Below, in pieces: positions 1 to 8,097 of a DNA stretch of 64,000 nt; position 1 is the stretch's first letter, and each line of letters begins with the position of its first letter. This DNA comes from JANNPJ01 sp965200525 (GTDB lineage: Bacteria > Actinomycetota > Actinomycetes > Actinomycetales > Kineosporiaceae), in the NCBI GenBank assembly GCA_965200525.1, contig OZ241368.1:3596001-3660000 (forward strand), given 5' to 3'. Made by a program: the position numbers and the translations under genes. A model generated the notes under the pieces. That model saw only the letters and a program-made list of their open reading frames with translations, had not been told where the DNA came from and made no database searches.

Positions 1-147
1 CACCCGCTGCCCTGGGCCCGGCTCGGGCGCACGGCCCTGGCCGAGATCGCCGAGCGGACCGGGTTTCTCGTGGTCGAGGAGTGGCGGGTGGCGGGCCGGG
101 TGTTCCTGGCCCTACGGGCTACCTCCGGCGCTGCCTCAGCCGGCTGA
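1..147 (+). CDS. C-terminal end of a probable SAM-dependent methyltransferase (partial)
   Basis: The first 48 codons are open from the left edge and end at a TGA at 145-147. The residues AEIAERTGFLVVEEW followed by RVFLAL resemble the last helix and beta-strands of class I SAM-dependent methyltransferases, which often end this way. The tail overlaps the 3' end of the convergent membrane-protein gene by about 29 bases. The catalytic part lies outside the window, so the assignment rests on the terminal fold only. Confidence 0.5.
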   Translation, partial: HPLPWARLGRTALAEIAERTGFLVVEEWRVAGRVFLALRATSGAASAG

Positions 148-646
148 ACCCGGCCACCAGGACGGCCCCGCCGACCAGCAGGGCCAGGCTGATCGTGATG
201 TTCAGCAGCGGCCGGCCCGGGATCACGGTCGGGTTGTTCCGGTGCCCGGTGCCGCCCAGGAACGGGATCTTGCCCGACCCGCCGATCAACGGCAGCCCGA
301 TGATGACGACGGCGCCGAGGGCCAGCCAGGCCGCGCGGGCGGCGTTGCCGGTGACCGGGCCGAGCAGCGGGCGGCGCAGCACCCGGCCGAGCAGGAGTGA
401 GGCCGGAGCGATCAGCCCGTCGTGCAGCACCGACCCGGCGGCCAGCCAGAACACGATCGAGCGGTACTGCAGGAACTGGAAGTGCATGTGCAGCACCAGG
501 GAGGCGCCGCGAGCCATGGCGGCCAGGCCGAGCAGGATCAGCACGCCCCGAAAGATCTGATCACCCAGGGAGACCCGCTCGGTGTCAGGCTCGGTACCGG
601 GATCGGGTGCCGACTCGGTGCCGGGCTCGGTCAGGGGCGTGCTCAT
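119..646 (-). CDS. Integral membrane protein of unknown function, coupled to a molybdoenzyme
   Basis: The start is placed at the ATG at 646-644 because it overlaps the stop of the upstream molybdoenzyme gene (ATGA, 645-643), a translational-coupling arrangement; a longer frame to 685 would run deep into that gene. The product is 175 aa with an acidic, Pro/Glu/Thr-rich N-terminus of about 25 residues, then about four hydrophobic segments (roughly 31-50, 64-86, 106-124 and 148-168) and a basic C-terminus RLRQRRR. I do not recognise the family. Operon position suggests a small subunit or accessory factor of the molybdopterin oxidoreductase, but this is inference. Confidence 0.75.
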   Translation of the reverse strand: MSTPLTEPGTESAPDPGTEPDTERVSLGDQIFRGVLILLGLAAMARGASLVLHMHFQFLQYRSIVFWLAAGSVLHDGLIAPASLLLGRVLRRPLLGPVTGNAARAAWLALGAVVIIGLPLIGGSGKIPFLGGTGHRNNPTVIPGRPLLNITISLALLVGGAVLVAGFSRLRQRRR

Positions 647-1851
647 GCCTTGCTCCCGTCGCTCACGGTCAGCTTCTTGACCCACTTGGTCTGCAGCACG
701 CCCGGCCGGTTGGGGGCGATGATCCGGGCCGGGAAGCCGTGGTCGAGGTGCAGCGGCTCGCCGTTGAGCCGGGTGGCCAGCAGCGAGCGCGGGTCGTCGG
801 CCCAGGCGGCGGGCAGCGTCGTCCTCCGGTAGTAGCCCTTGACCTCGACCGACTCGATCAGCACGCTGCTGCGGGCATCGCCCCCGGCCATCCGGACCAG
901 GTCCCGGATCCGGACCCCGCTCCAGGAGGCCTCGGTGCTCCAGCCCTCCACGCAGGCGATCGGCAGGTCGGCCTGGTTGCCGGGCAGGGCGGCCAGCTGG
1001 TCGTGGCCGAGCATGGTGGTGCCGGCCGGCCCGACCAGCTCCAGGGCCCAGCCGGCGCCGGTCAGCTCGGCCGTGACCCCGGCCATCTTGGCCGTCCGGT
1101 TGATCGGCAGGCCCTGCGGTCCCAGCCGGGCCCGGCGCGGGGCCAGCAGGGCCAGCCGGCGCAACGGGGAGAAGGTCTGCCCGGCGGTCAGGACGACGAT
1201 CCCGCCGGTGACCGAGAAGGCCGCGACCAGGAAGCCGCGCCGGGTCCGCCCGGTGCGGTCGGCGCCGAACTTCTCCGGCACGGTGTCACCGTCGGCCAGT
1301 GGCGTGCCCAGGGCCCGCTTGGTGACCGGCAGCTTGGCCGCGATGTGGATCAACAGCGAGCCGATCGAGACCCAGGCGATGGCGAAATGGGTTCCGGTGA
1401 AACTGAATCGCCACGGGTACCACTGGGCGATGTTGAGCAGGCCGGTGAGCAGCTGGAACGAGGTGGAGGCGATCAGCACGGCCACGCTGACCCGCTCCAG
1501 GGCGTTGACCAGCCCCCGGACCGGCGGGTTGGCGAACAGCCGGGGGTAGGCCGCGTACAGCTTGGCCAGCAGCAGCGGCACGGTGGCGGTGCCGGTGACC
1601 ACGTGCAGGCCCTGGGTCACCCGGTAGCCCCAGGCCGGGTTCGGCCCGAGCGGCAACCAGGCCACCGGGTTCTGCTGGTAGTGGCTGATGAAGCCGGTCA
1701 GGAAGCAGATCCCGACACACGCCCCGAGCCAGACGCCGATCCGGGCCACCACCCGGGTGTCGTGCAACGGCGAACCGAAGTCGTCCTCCGTCGGCGGGCG
1801 GGGGAGCGGGAGTTTCGACAGTTTCGACTGCTTCGACGGAGCCAGGGCCAT
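643..1851 (-). CDS. Membrane-anchored molybdopterin-dependent oxidoreductase (sulfite oxidase fold)
   Basis: 402 aa. Residues about 35-175 form a cytochrome b-like membrane domain with histidines at 57, 83, 155 and 169 that could bind haem. Residues about 250-400 match the oxidoreductase molybdopterin-binding domain of the SuoX/YedY type, with the probable Mo-ligand Cys300 in LPIACVEGWS and the characteristic GFPARIIAPNRPG near the end. Between them, residues 202-223 (RTRRGFLVAAFSV) look like an internal twin-arginine signal before the last hydrophobic segment, so the cofactor domain may be exported by Tat after Sec insertion of the first helices. Substrate unknown. It overlaps the next membrane gene by 4 bases. 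Confidence 0.85.
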   Translation of the reverse strand: MALAPSKQSKLSKLPLPRPPTEDDFGSPLHDTRVVARIGVWLGACVGICFLTGFISHYQQNPVAWLPLGPNPAWGYRVTQGLHVVTGTATVPLLLAKLYAAYPRLFANPPVRGLVNALERVSVAVLIASTSFQLLTGLLNIAQWYPWRFSFTGTHFAIAWVSIGSLLIHIAAKLPVTKRALGTPLADGDTVPEKFGADRTGRTRRGFLVAAFSVTGGIVVLTAGQTFSPLRRLALLAPRRARLGPQGLPINRTAKMAGVTAELTGAGWALELVGPAGTTMLGHDQLAALPGNQADLPIACVEGWSTEASWSGVRIRDLVRMAGGDARSSVLIESVEVKGYYRRTTLPAAWADDPRSLLATRLNGEPLHLDHGFPARIIAPNRPGVLQTKWVKKLTVSDGSKA

Positions 1852-1898
1852 ACCTGCGACCGTAGGCAGCCGCCGCCCGCAGCGGTGGCTCGGCGCGC

Positions 1899-3377
1899 TT
1901 ACCGGCCGCTAACGCCGTCCGGGGCCATGGTCGGCGAGGTCAGCTCGACCGGCGCTCGCCGCGGCGTCATGCCGAGCGCGGCCGGGGTGGCGGCGGCGGC
2001 ACAGATCGCCGCGAACCACCAGACGTGCTGGAAGCCGGCGTGGGCCTGGTGGAACGTGTGCGGCGTGCCCAGCAGCACGACCAGCCCGCTGATCCCGAGC
2101 ACCGAGCCGAGCTGGCGGCTCATGTTCACCACCGCGCTGCCGGTCGCGGCCGACGCGGCGGGCAGGTCGGCGGTGGCCGCCGAGAGCAGGGTCGGCAGGG
2201 CCAGGCCGACTCCGATTCCGCCGAACAGCCAGGCCGGCAGCAGTTCGGTGGCGTAGGCCGGCTCGGCGCCGAGGGTGAAGGTGAACAGCAGCGCGCTGAT
2301 CCCGCAGATCGCGGTGCCGGTGGCGGCGATCCGGCCGACCGGCACCCGGTGGGCCACCGACTGGGCCACCGCGGCGAAGATCGGCACCATCAGCGGGCCC
2401 GGGGCCACGCCCAGCCCGGTGCGCAGCGCCGAGTACCCCCAGACCTGCTGCATCCACAGAATGCTGGCCAGCAGGTTGATCGCGAAGGCCACGCTGAACA
2501 GGATCGTGGTGACGTTGGACCAGGCGAACGCCCGCACTCGGAGCAGGGCCGGCTCGATCACCGGCATCGGGTGCCGGGCCGAGCGCCGGGCGAAGAGCGC
2601 CGCCGTCAGCACCGACAGGGCGAACAGGGCGAGCGGTCCGGCACTGGTCCAGCCCCAGTCCGGGCCCTTGACCAGGGCCATCGCCAGGGCCCCGACGGCG
2701 ATCGCGATCAGTCCGGCACCGGGCAGGTCGGGCAGGCCGGACAGCGAGCGGTCCCGCGAGTCGGGCACCAGACGCCAGGCCGCGACCAGGGCGAACAGGC
2801 CGATCGGCAGGTTGACCAGGAACACCCAGCGCCAGGAGGCGCTGACCAGCAGCCCGCCGATCACCGGCCCGGCCGCGGCGGCCAGGGCCCCGGTGGCGGC
2901 CCAGATCCGCACCGCCCGGACCCGGCCCGCCGGCGGGATGGCCGTGATCAGCAGCCCGAGGCTGGTTGGGGTCAGCGCGGCCGCGCCGACCGCCTGCAGG
3001 GCCCGGAAGCCGACCAGCCACCACAGCCCCGGACTGGTCGCGCAGGCCAGGCTGGCCAGGGTGAACAGGCTCAGGCCGAGCAGGAAGCCGGCCTTGCGGC
3101 CGAACCGGTCGGCCAGCCGACCCAACGGCACCAGCAGGGCCGCGTACAGGATCGCGTAGGCGTTGAGCACCCAGCTCAGGTCGGTCAGGCTCGCGCCGCC
3201 GAAGCTGTGCTGGATGTCGCCGAAGGCGACGTTGACGATGAACAGGTCGAGGCTGCTCATGAAGGCGGCCAGCGACAGCACGGCCAGCACGGCGCCGGGC
3301 CGGCCGCCGGAGCCGGGGTCGGTGGTGGGAGCGGCGGGCCCCGACCCGGACCGGATCGGCTGACTATTGACTGGCAT
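1899..3377 (-). CDS. MFS drug-resistance transporter, DHA2 (14-TM) type
   Basis: 492 aa from the ATG at 3377. The first helix carries SLDLFIVNVAFGDI, the motif A loop is GRLADRFGRKAG, and PVIGGLLVSASWRWVFLVNLPIG is the antiporter motif of DHA2 proton-coupled multidrug exporters. No Shine-Dalgarno is visible before the ATG, and an inverted repeat spans the start codon, so the mRNA may be leaderless. The gene is divergent from an HxlR regulator that very likely controls it. An upstream GTG at 3413 would add 12 residues but lies inside the presumed promoter. Confidence 0.85.
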   Translation of the reverse strand: MPVNSQPIRSGSGPAAPTTDPGSGGRPGAVLAVLSLAAFMSSLDLFIVNVAFGDIQHSFGGASLTDLSWVLNAYAILYAALLVPLGRLADRFGRKAGFLLGLSLFTLASLACATSPGLWWLVGFRALQAVGAAALTPTSLGLLITAIPPAGRVRAVRIWAATGALAAAAGPVIGGLLVSASWRWVFLVNLPIGLFALVAAWRLVPDSRDRSLSGLPDLPGAGLIAIAVGALAMALVKGPDWGWTSAGPLALFALSVLTAALFARRSARHPMPVIEPALLRVRAFAWSNVTTILFSVAFAINLLASILWMQQVWGYSALRTGLGVAPGPLMVPIFAAVAQSVAHRVPVGRIAATGTAICGISALLFTFTLGAEPAYATELLPAWLFGGIGVGLALPTLLSAATADLPAASAATGSAVVNMSRQLGSVLGISGLVVLLGTPHTFHQAHAGFQHVWWFAAICAAAATPAALGMTPRRAPVELTSPTMAPDGVSGR

Positions 3378-3382
3378 AGTCA
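3361..3382. promoter_or_regulatory. Inverted-repeat operator over the MFS start codon
   Basis: TGACTAT, 8 bases, then ATAGTCA: perfect 7-bp arms at 3361-3367 and 3376-3382. The MFS start codon (complement of 3375-3377) lies inside it. About 30 bp further, AAGTC-N9-GACTT (near 3411-3429) is a second, weaker repeat. Both lie between the transporter and the divergent HxlR gene, the expected place for its binding sites. Confidence 0.6.
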
Positions 3383-3512
3383 GACGGTAGGGGGCTGGCT
3401 CTGGTTGGCACAAGTCAGCGGGGTGGACTTATTCTGGCCGCAGTGCGCGCACGGTGCCTGCCGCAGCCGAACCACAGCAGAGCCACAGCCGAAAGGTCGG
3501 GATGGAGGCCGG

Positions 3513-4040
3513 ATGGAGTCGGGGATGAGCGGATCCGCGGGCGAGGTGGCCACCGCCGGCCCGTTGCGGGGGCGGATGGCCGATCGGGACTCCTGGCTGC
3601 CGGGGCCACGCTGCTCGATCGCCCGCGCGCTGGAGGTGGTCGGCACCCGGTCGTCGATGCTGCTGATGCGCGAGGCCCTCTACGGCACGACCCGGTTCGA
3701 CGACTTCGCCCGCCGGGTCGGGATCACCGAGGCGGTCGCCGCGGCCCGGCTGAAGGAACTGGTCGCCGCGGGCCTGCTGGAACGCACTCCCTACCAGGAC
3801 CCGGGCCGCCGGACCCGGCACGAGTACCGCCTGACCCGGATGGGGCGGGACCTGCTGCCGGTGGCCATCGCGCTGATGCAGTGGGGCGACACCTACCTGG
3901 CCGGCGCGGACGGCGGTCCGGTGCTGCTGCGGCACGACGGGTGCGGGGCCGAGGTCGGGGTCGAGGTCCGGTGCGCCGAGGGTCACCCGGTGCCGATCCG
4001 GGAGATCACGGCCGAGTTCGCCGGGGATCCGACCGTCTGA
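3513..4040 (+). CDS. HxlR-family winged-helix transcriptional regulator
   Basis: 175 aa from ATG 3513, preceded by GGAGG at 3504-3508 (short spacing; ATG 3525 is an alternative). Residues about 30-130 match the HxlR fold: a CSIARALEVVGTRSSMLLMREA first helix-strand region, RFDDFARRVGITEAVAAARLKEL as the recognition helices, and a wing with DPGRRTRHEYRLT. A Cys-containing C-terminal segment (CGAEVGVEVRCAEGH) is present in many relatives. It is divergent from the MFS gene and probably represses it in response to a reactive or toxic compound. Its 3' end faces the pirin gene across a strong hairpin. Confidence 0.85.
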   Translation: MESGMSGSAGEVATAGPLRGRMADRDSWLPGPRCSIARALEVVGTRSSMLLMREALYGTTRFDDFARRVGITEAVAAARLKELVAAGLLERTPYQDPGRRTRHEYRLTRMGRDLLPVAIALMQWGDTYLAGADGGPVLLRHDGCGAEVGVEVRCAEGHPVPIREITAEFAGDPTV

Positions 4041-4062
4041 GGGGCGGACGGCGCTGAGGCGG

Positions 4063-4103
4063 GCTTGCCGTCCCACCTCAGAGGGGGTGGCGGGACGGCA
4101 AGC
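4063..4103. terminator. Bidirectional terminator hairpin between HxlR and pirin genes
   Basis: Perfect 12-bp arms, GCTTGCCGTCCC at 4063-4074 and its complement at 4092-4103, with an inner CCACC/GGTGG pairing. It lies in the 111-bp gap between two convergent genes. There is no strong T-tract, as is usual in high-GC actinobacteria. Confidence 0.7.
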
Positions 4104-4151
4104 GGATCTGGGTGGACCCGAGGAGTCGCGGATCGGAGGGGTGTGGTGCGG

Positions 4152-5171
4152 TTATTCGGCGTCCGGGGTGCTGGCCTCGACGTCCCCGTGGGCGGCCGGG
4201 ATGCTGCCCAGCCGGCCGGCCTGGAAGTCCTCGAAGGCCTGGACCAGCTCGGCCCGGGTGTTCATCACGAACGGGCCGTGGGCGGCCACCGGCTCGCGGA
4301 TCGGCCGGCCGCCAAGCAGGAAGACGTCGAGCGCGCCGTAGCGCGAGTCCTGGCTCGCGTTCGCCGTCACGGTGATCGAGTCGCCCTCACCGAACACGGC
4401 CAGCTGGCCGGTCGCGATCGGCCGGGCCGGCCGGCCGCCGAACGAGCCGCCGCCGATCGGGGCGCCGACGGTGCCGTCGCCGGACAGCACGTAGGCCAGC
4501 GCGTTGAAGTCCTCGTTCCAGGGCAGCCGCAGCGAGGCCCCGGGGGCGATGGTGGCGTGGACCAGGGTGATCGGGGTGTAGGTCGAGCCCGGCCCGGCGT
4601 GACCGGCCACCTCGCCGGCGATGACCCGGACCAGGGCGCCACCGTCGGGGGAGCTGAGCAGGGCCACCTTGCTGCCGGTGATGTCCTGGTAGCGGGGGTG
4701 GGCCATCTTCTGGGCCCGGGGCAGGTTGACCCACAGCTGCAGGCCGTGGAACAGGCCGCCGCTGACCACCAGGTGCTCGGGCGGGGTCTCGATGTGCAGG
4801 ATGCCCGCGCCCGCCGTCATCCACTGGGTGTCGCCGCCGGAGATCAGGCCGCCGCCGCCGTTGGAGTCGGAGTGGGCCATCTCGCCGTCGATCATGTACG
4901 TGACGGTCTCGAAACCGCGGTGCGGGTGCCACGGGGTGCCCTTGGGCTCGCCCGGTGCGTACTCCACCTCGCCCATCTGGTCCATGTGGATGAACGGGTC
5001 GAGGGCCCGCAGGTCGACTCCGGCGAAGGCGCGCCGGACCGGGAAGCCCTCTCCCTCGAAGCCGCGCGGCGACGTCGTGACCGAGACCACCGGGCGAGGC
5101 CGGTCGGTGGTCGGGTCCGCCTCCGGAACACGCGGCAGGGCCAGGGGGTTCTCGACGGTGACGGCGGGCAT
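4152..5171 (-). CDS. Pirin-family protein
   Basis: 339 aa from the ATG at 5171, chosen because GAAAGAAGG lies just upstream; a frame to 5216 exists but lacks a site. The N-terminal cupin holds the pirin signature TPWHPHRGFETVTYMIDGE with the metal-binding histidines and a later GILHIETP segment; the C-terminal cupin runs to about residue 300. Bacterial pirins are Fe(II) cupins, some with quercetin dioxygenase activity or a role in redox sensing. The gene is divergent from a MarR regulator across a 113-bp gap, the usual arrangement for quinone- or oxidant-induced pirins. Confidence 0.9.
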   Translation of the reverse strand: MPAVTVENPLALPRVPEADPTTDRPRPVVSVTTSPRGFEGEGFPVRRAFAGVDLRALDPFIHMDQMGEVEYAPGEPKGTPWHPHRGFETVTYMIDGEMAHSDSNGGGGLISGGDTQWMTAGAGILHIETPPEHLVVSGGLFHGLQLWVNLPRAQKMAHPRYQDITGSKVALLSSPDGGALVRVIAGEVAGHAGPGSTYTPITLVHATIAPGASLRLPWNEDFNALAYVLSGDGTVGAPIGGGSFGGRPARPIATGQLAVFGEGDSITVTANASQDSRYGALDVFLLGGRPIREPVAAHGPFVMNTRAELVQAFEDFQAGRLGSIPAAHGDVEASTPDAE

Positions 5172-5220
5172 GTCGGCCTTCTTTCCACTGATGAGGCAAT
5201 GACTATGCTGGCTCAAGGTC

Positions 5221-5234
5221 GTTGCTTAGTCAAC
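5221..5234. promoter_or_regulatory. Possible MarR operator
   Basis: GTTGCTTAGTCAAC is an imperfect palindrome with GTTG/CAAC outer arms in the pirin-MarR divergent gap. MarR proteins commonly bind palindromes of this length. The arms are short, so this is a modest call. Confidence 0.35.
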
Positions 5235-5284
5235 TATTCCCGGGACTGAGAGGGTGAGCGGTATGGCGATGAACGGTGAGGCCC

Positions 5285-5767
5285 ATGGCTGACGACGTGA
5301 ACTGGCTCAACGACGAGGAGCAGGCCGCCTGGCGGGCCTACCTCGACGGCACCCGAGGGCTGATGCAGGCGCTCGACCGCCGGCTCAATGCCGATGCCGA
5401 TCTCTCGCTGACCGACTACGACCTGCTGGTGCGCCTGTCCGAGGCCCCGGACGGCACGCTGCGGATGCGCGACCTGGCCGACGCCACGCTCTCCACCCGC
5501 AGCGGCATGACCCGGGCGGTCACCCGGGCCGAGCGAGCCGGCTGGGTCCGCCGGGTGGAGTGCGAGGACGACCGGCGGGGCATGAACGCCGAGCTCACCG
5601 CGGCCGGCCGGGCCAAGCTCGCGTCCAGCGCCCCGGACCACGTCGCAGCGGTCCGCGAAAATCTGATCGACCTGCTCACGGCGGAGCAGATCGCCCAGCT
5701 GACCGAGATCGGCCGCCGGCTGCAGCACCGGTTGGTCTCCTCCGGTCCCGGCAGCGGGGTCAAGTAG
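5285..5767 (+). CDS. MarR-family transcriptional regulator
   Basis: 160 aa from ATG 5285, with GGTGAG at 5276-5281; a GTG at 5276 would add three residues. The winged helix occupies residues about 30-125: DYDLLVRLSEAPDGTLRMRDLADATLSTRSGMTRAV as helices, then the wing RVECEDDRRGMNAELTAAGR with the conserved DxRG. Flanking helices form the dimer interface. No cysteine is present, so an OhrR-type thiol switch is unlikely. It probably represses the divergent pirin gene and itself, and is followed 26 bp later by a small gene on the same strand. Confidence 0.9.
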   Translation: MADDVNWLNDEEQAAWRAYLDGTRGLMQALDRRLNADADLSLTDYDLLVRLSEAPDGTLRMRDLADATLSTRSGMTRAVTRAERAGWVRRVECEDDRRGMNAELTAAGRAKLASSAPDHVAAVRENLIDLLTAEQIAQLTEIGRRLQHRLVSSGPGSGVK

Positions 5768-5793
5768 GCCCGGGCAGCCGCCGACAGGAGAGC

Positions 5794-6021
5794 ATGAACC
5801 CGTCGGACCCTCTGATCGAATGGCTGCTCGGCGTCGCCGAGGGCGTCGCCGCGTACGGCGACCACCTGGACAGCCTGCAGGGAGACCAGGTCGCGATGGC
5901 CGCCCGGGAGGCGGTCGACCGGTTCTGGCAGGAGGTCGGCAACTACCCGCCGGGCGCCCGCCCGCACCGCGACCAGATCTTCAGCCTGCTGCTCAACACC
6001 CAGCCGTCACTGCTGAGCTGA
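5794..6021 (+). CDS. Small protein of unknown function
   Basis: 75 aa from ATG 5794 with a strong CAGGAGAG ribosome site at 5785-5790. It starts 26 bp after the MarR stop and is probably co-transcribed. It begins MNPSDPLIEWLLGVAEGVAAYGDHLD and looks helical and soluble (QEVGNYPPGARPHRDQIF follows), with neither cysteines nor membrane segments. I do not recognise a family. Codon use (C/G third positions) fits a real gene. It ends at the 3' border of the convergent oxygenase gene. Confidence 0.65.
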   Translation: MNPSDPLIEWLLGVAEGVAAYGDHLDSLQGDQVAMAAREAVDRFWQEVGNYPPGARPHRDQIFSLLLNTQPSLLS

Positions 6022-7080
6022 TCACTGCTGGGCCGACAGCAGGCGCGCCGACTCCCGCTCGGCGCTGGTGTTCGCGACCAGGCCGCGCGAGCCGTTGAGC
6101 TTGGCCGCCAGATGGTCGGAGACGGTGACCGACTCGTACCGGGCCGGGTTCTCCTCGGTGGCGCAGCCGGGCAGGCAGGAGATCACCGCGTCGGCGTTGC
6201 CGTCGTGGAAGAAGGCGGCCGAGCGGCGCCGGACCAGTTGGCCCTCGCCGTCGGTGGGCGGCAGCACCCGGTGCAGGGTGGAGATCCAGCGGTCGTTGGT
6301 CCACCGGGCCAGCAGGTCGCCCAGGTTGACCAGCAGCGCCCCCGGGGCCGGGACGACGTCGTGCCAGACGCCGTCCGAATCGAGGATCTGCAGGCCCAGG
6401 ATCGGGTCGGCCCAGAGCACGGTGACGATCCCGTAGTCGGTGTGCGCCCCCATCCCGACCTGGCCCGGCTCGAGCCGGGTGGGCGCCGGCGGCACCCGGT
6501 AGTTGTTCATCCGCAGCACATCGAGTGAATGGTCCTGACAGCCGGTGAAGTAGTTCGGGTCCAGACCCAGGGCGACGGCCATCACGGTGGTGATCTCCCG
6601 CGAGACCCGGGCCGCCTGGTGAAACCAGGCCAGCACGCCCGCCTCGAACGACTCCGGCCGCAGCGGCCACAGATTCGGTGCGTACTGCACCTCGTCGAGC
6701 TCCAGGCCGGGGAAGTCGTCGGTGCCGTTGCCGATGTTGAACGCCTCGAACAGGTCGGCCGGGGAGTCGACCCCCAGGCTGAGGCTCAGCCGCTCGGCCT
6801 TGGGTGGGGTGTAGCCGCGGTTCAGTTCGGTCGAGGCCGGCCGCAGGGCCTTCTTCTGCCACATCGGCAGGCCGAAGAACCCGTCCATCGCCGCGGTCAG
6901 CCCGGCCTCGACCTCGGCCGGCACGTCATGGCCGACCACCTGCATGAAACCCACCGTCCGGGCCGCCTGGTCGAGCTGCGCGGCCACCGCCGCGCGTTCG
7001 GCCGGGCTGCCGGCTCGGAATGCCGCCAGGTCGATGACCGGGACGTCGAGCACGCCGTCGTGCGCCTGTGCAGTACTCAT
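6022..7080 (-). CDS. Fe(II)/2-oxoglutarate oxygenase, isopenicillin N synthase-like
   Basis: 352 aa. The N-terminal DIOX_N region starts VPVIDLAAFRAG and the C-terminal double-stranded beta-helix has the iron ligands HxD in GMGAHTDYGIVTVL and the distal His in STLHRVLPP, with RRRSAAFF supplying the arginine that binds the 2-oxoglutarate carboxylate. Bacterial relatives act on small molecules, but the substrate cannot be read from sequence. GGGGGGA lies about 8 bases before the ATG. It is 52 bp downstream of a second, unrelated 2-oxoglutarate oxygenase on the same strand, so the two may serve one pathway. Confidence 0.85.
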   Translation of the reverse strand: MSTAQAHDGVLDVPVIDLAAFRAGSPAERAAVAAQLDQAARTVGFMQVVGHDVPAEVEAGLTAAMDGFFGLPMWQKKALRPASTELNRGYTPPKAERLSLSLGVDSPADLFEAFNIGNGTDDFPGLELDEVQYAPNLWPLRPESFEAGVLAWFHQAARVSREITTVMAVALGLDPNYFTGCQDHSLDVLRMNNYRVPPAPTRLEPGQVGMGAHTDYGIVTVLWADPILGLQILDSDGVWHDVVPAPGALLVNLGDLLARWTNDRWISTLHRVLPPTDGEGQLVRRRSAAFFHDGNADAVISCLPGCATEENPARYESVTVSDHLAAKLNGSRGLVANTSAERESARLLSAQQ

Positions 7081-7132
7081 CGGGAGGTCCCCCCAAGGGT
7101 GTGGTCGGCGATGTCGTGCGGATGAAACTGGT

Positions 7133-7999
7133 TCATCGGGCGGCGTTCTTGACGAACACCTCCCGCCGGCCGTCCCCCTCCCGGTCGCCGGTGAGGTAGC
7201 CGCCGCGCACGTGCCGGCGGGTGGTGACGTCGTCGGTGGCCCGAGCGGCCGAGTGCCACAGATACGCGTCGTGCAGCAGGACGTCGCCGCGCTGGGTGTA
7301 GACCGGGATCTCGCCGGTGATCTTCTCGAATCCCAGCGGCATCGCCACCGGAGGGGCGGTGTGGCTGTAGCCGCCGGTGGGCCGGGCGTCGGCCGGGACC
7401 ACGGCGTTGTTGATGTTGCGGTACGGCGCCGGCGTGGCCCAGCGGTGACTGCCCGGCACCACCCGCAGGAAGCCGTTGGCCGGGCTGGTGCCGTCGAGGT
7501 GGAAGGTGAACGCCGTGGCCGGCCAGATGTCGAGGTTGGGCGCGGCCTGCCAGTCCGAGTGCCAGCCGATCCGGGTGTAGCCGGACTCCCGCCCGGGCCG
7601 CGCGTCCTGGTAGACCACGCCGGCCCGGCTGGCCTCGTTCAGCCAGCAGCCCGGCCCGAGCAGCGCCGTCATCACCGCGACCAGGCCCGGATGGCCGGCC
7701 GCCTCGCGCACCGCCGGCGACAGCTCGTTGACGTACTCCACATAGTTGGCGAACCTCTCGGCCTTGGCCGCCTCGTCGAGGAACCCGGTCGAGCCGTGGC
7801 GCCGCGGCAGTTCTCCGGCCACCACCTGCTGCTGGGCCTGGACGCACTCGGCCTCCATCCGGCCGGTCAGCTCATCGGGGAACAGATCACGGATGACGAC
7901 GAAGCCGTACTTCCGGTAGTGCCCGACCAGCTCGTCGACCCGGTCGGGCGCGAACACGCCCGGGTCGGTGAGCAGCGAGAAGCCGAGATCGAGGGACAT
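7133..7999 (-). CDS. Phytanoyl-CoA dioxygenase (PhyH) family protein
   Basis: 288 aa from the ATG at 7999; the frame is open much further upstream, but that part is a shadow of the transporter gene. It opens with FVVIRDLFPDELTGRME, typical of PhyH/ectoine hydroxylase proteins. The iron ligands are HSDW (HxD) in the middle and H in YLWHSAARA; FRVVPGSH-like LRVVPGSHRWA precedes the distal strand. Length (about 290 aa) matches EctD-type enzymes, but no ectoine genes are nearby. No Shine-Dalgarno is evident before the ATG, so a leaderless transcript is possible. Substrate unknown. Confidence 0.85.
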   Translation of the reverse strand: MSLDLGFSLLTDPGVFAPDRVDELVGHYRKYGFVVIRDLFPDELTGRMEAECVQAQQQVVAGELPRRHGSTGFLDEAAKAERFANYVEYVNELSPAVREAAGHPGLVAVMTALLGPGCWLNEASRAGVVYQDARPGRESGYTRIGWHSDWQAAPNLDIWPATAFTFHLDGTSPANGFLRVVPGSHRWATPAPYRNINNAVVPADARPTGGYSHTAPPVAMPLGFEKITGEIPVYTQRGDVLLHDAYLWHSAARATDDVTTRRHVRGGYLTGDREGDGRREVFVKNAAR

Positions 8000-8097
8000 C
8001 GTTCGACGGTAGGGGCCGCGTATGACAGCCGCGTTACGCCGTCCTCGATCAAGTTCTCGGAACGGCACTGTGTTCGGGCCCGTGTTCCAGCCGGGTT

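Noticed and set aside
397..2256. Long plus-strand frames (for example 619 codons here, 671 codons ending at 4040) opposite minus-strand genes
   Set aside because: They are rich in Arg, Gly, Pro and Gln with no domain, the usual antisense shadow in GC-rich DNA. Only the last 175 codons of the frame ending at 4040 (the HxlR gene) are real.
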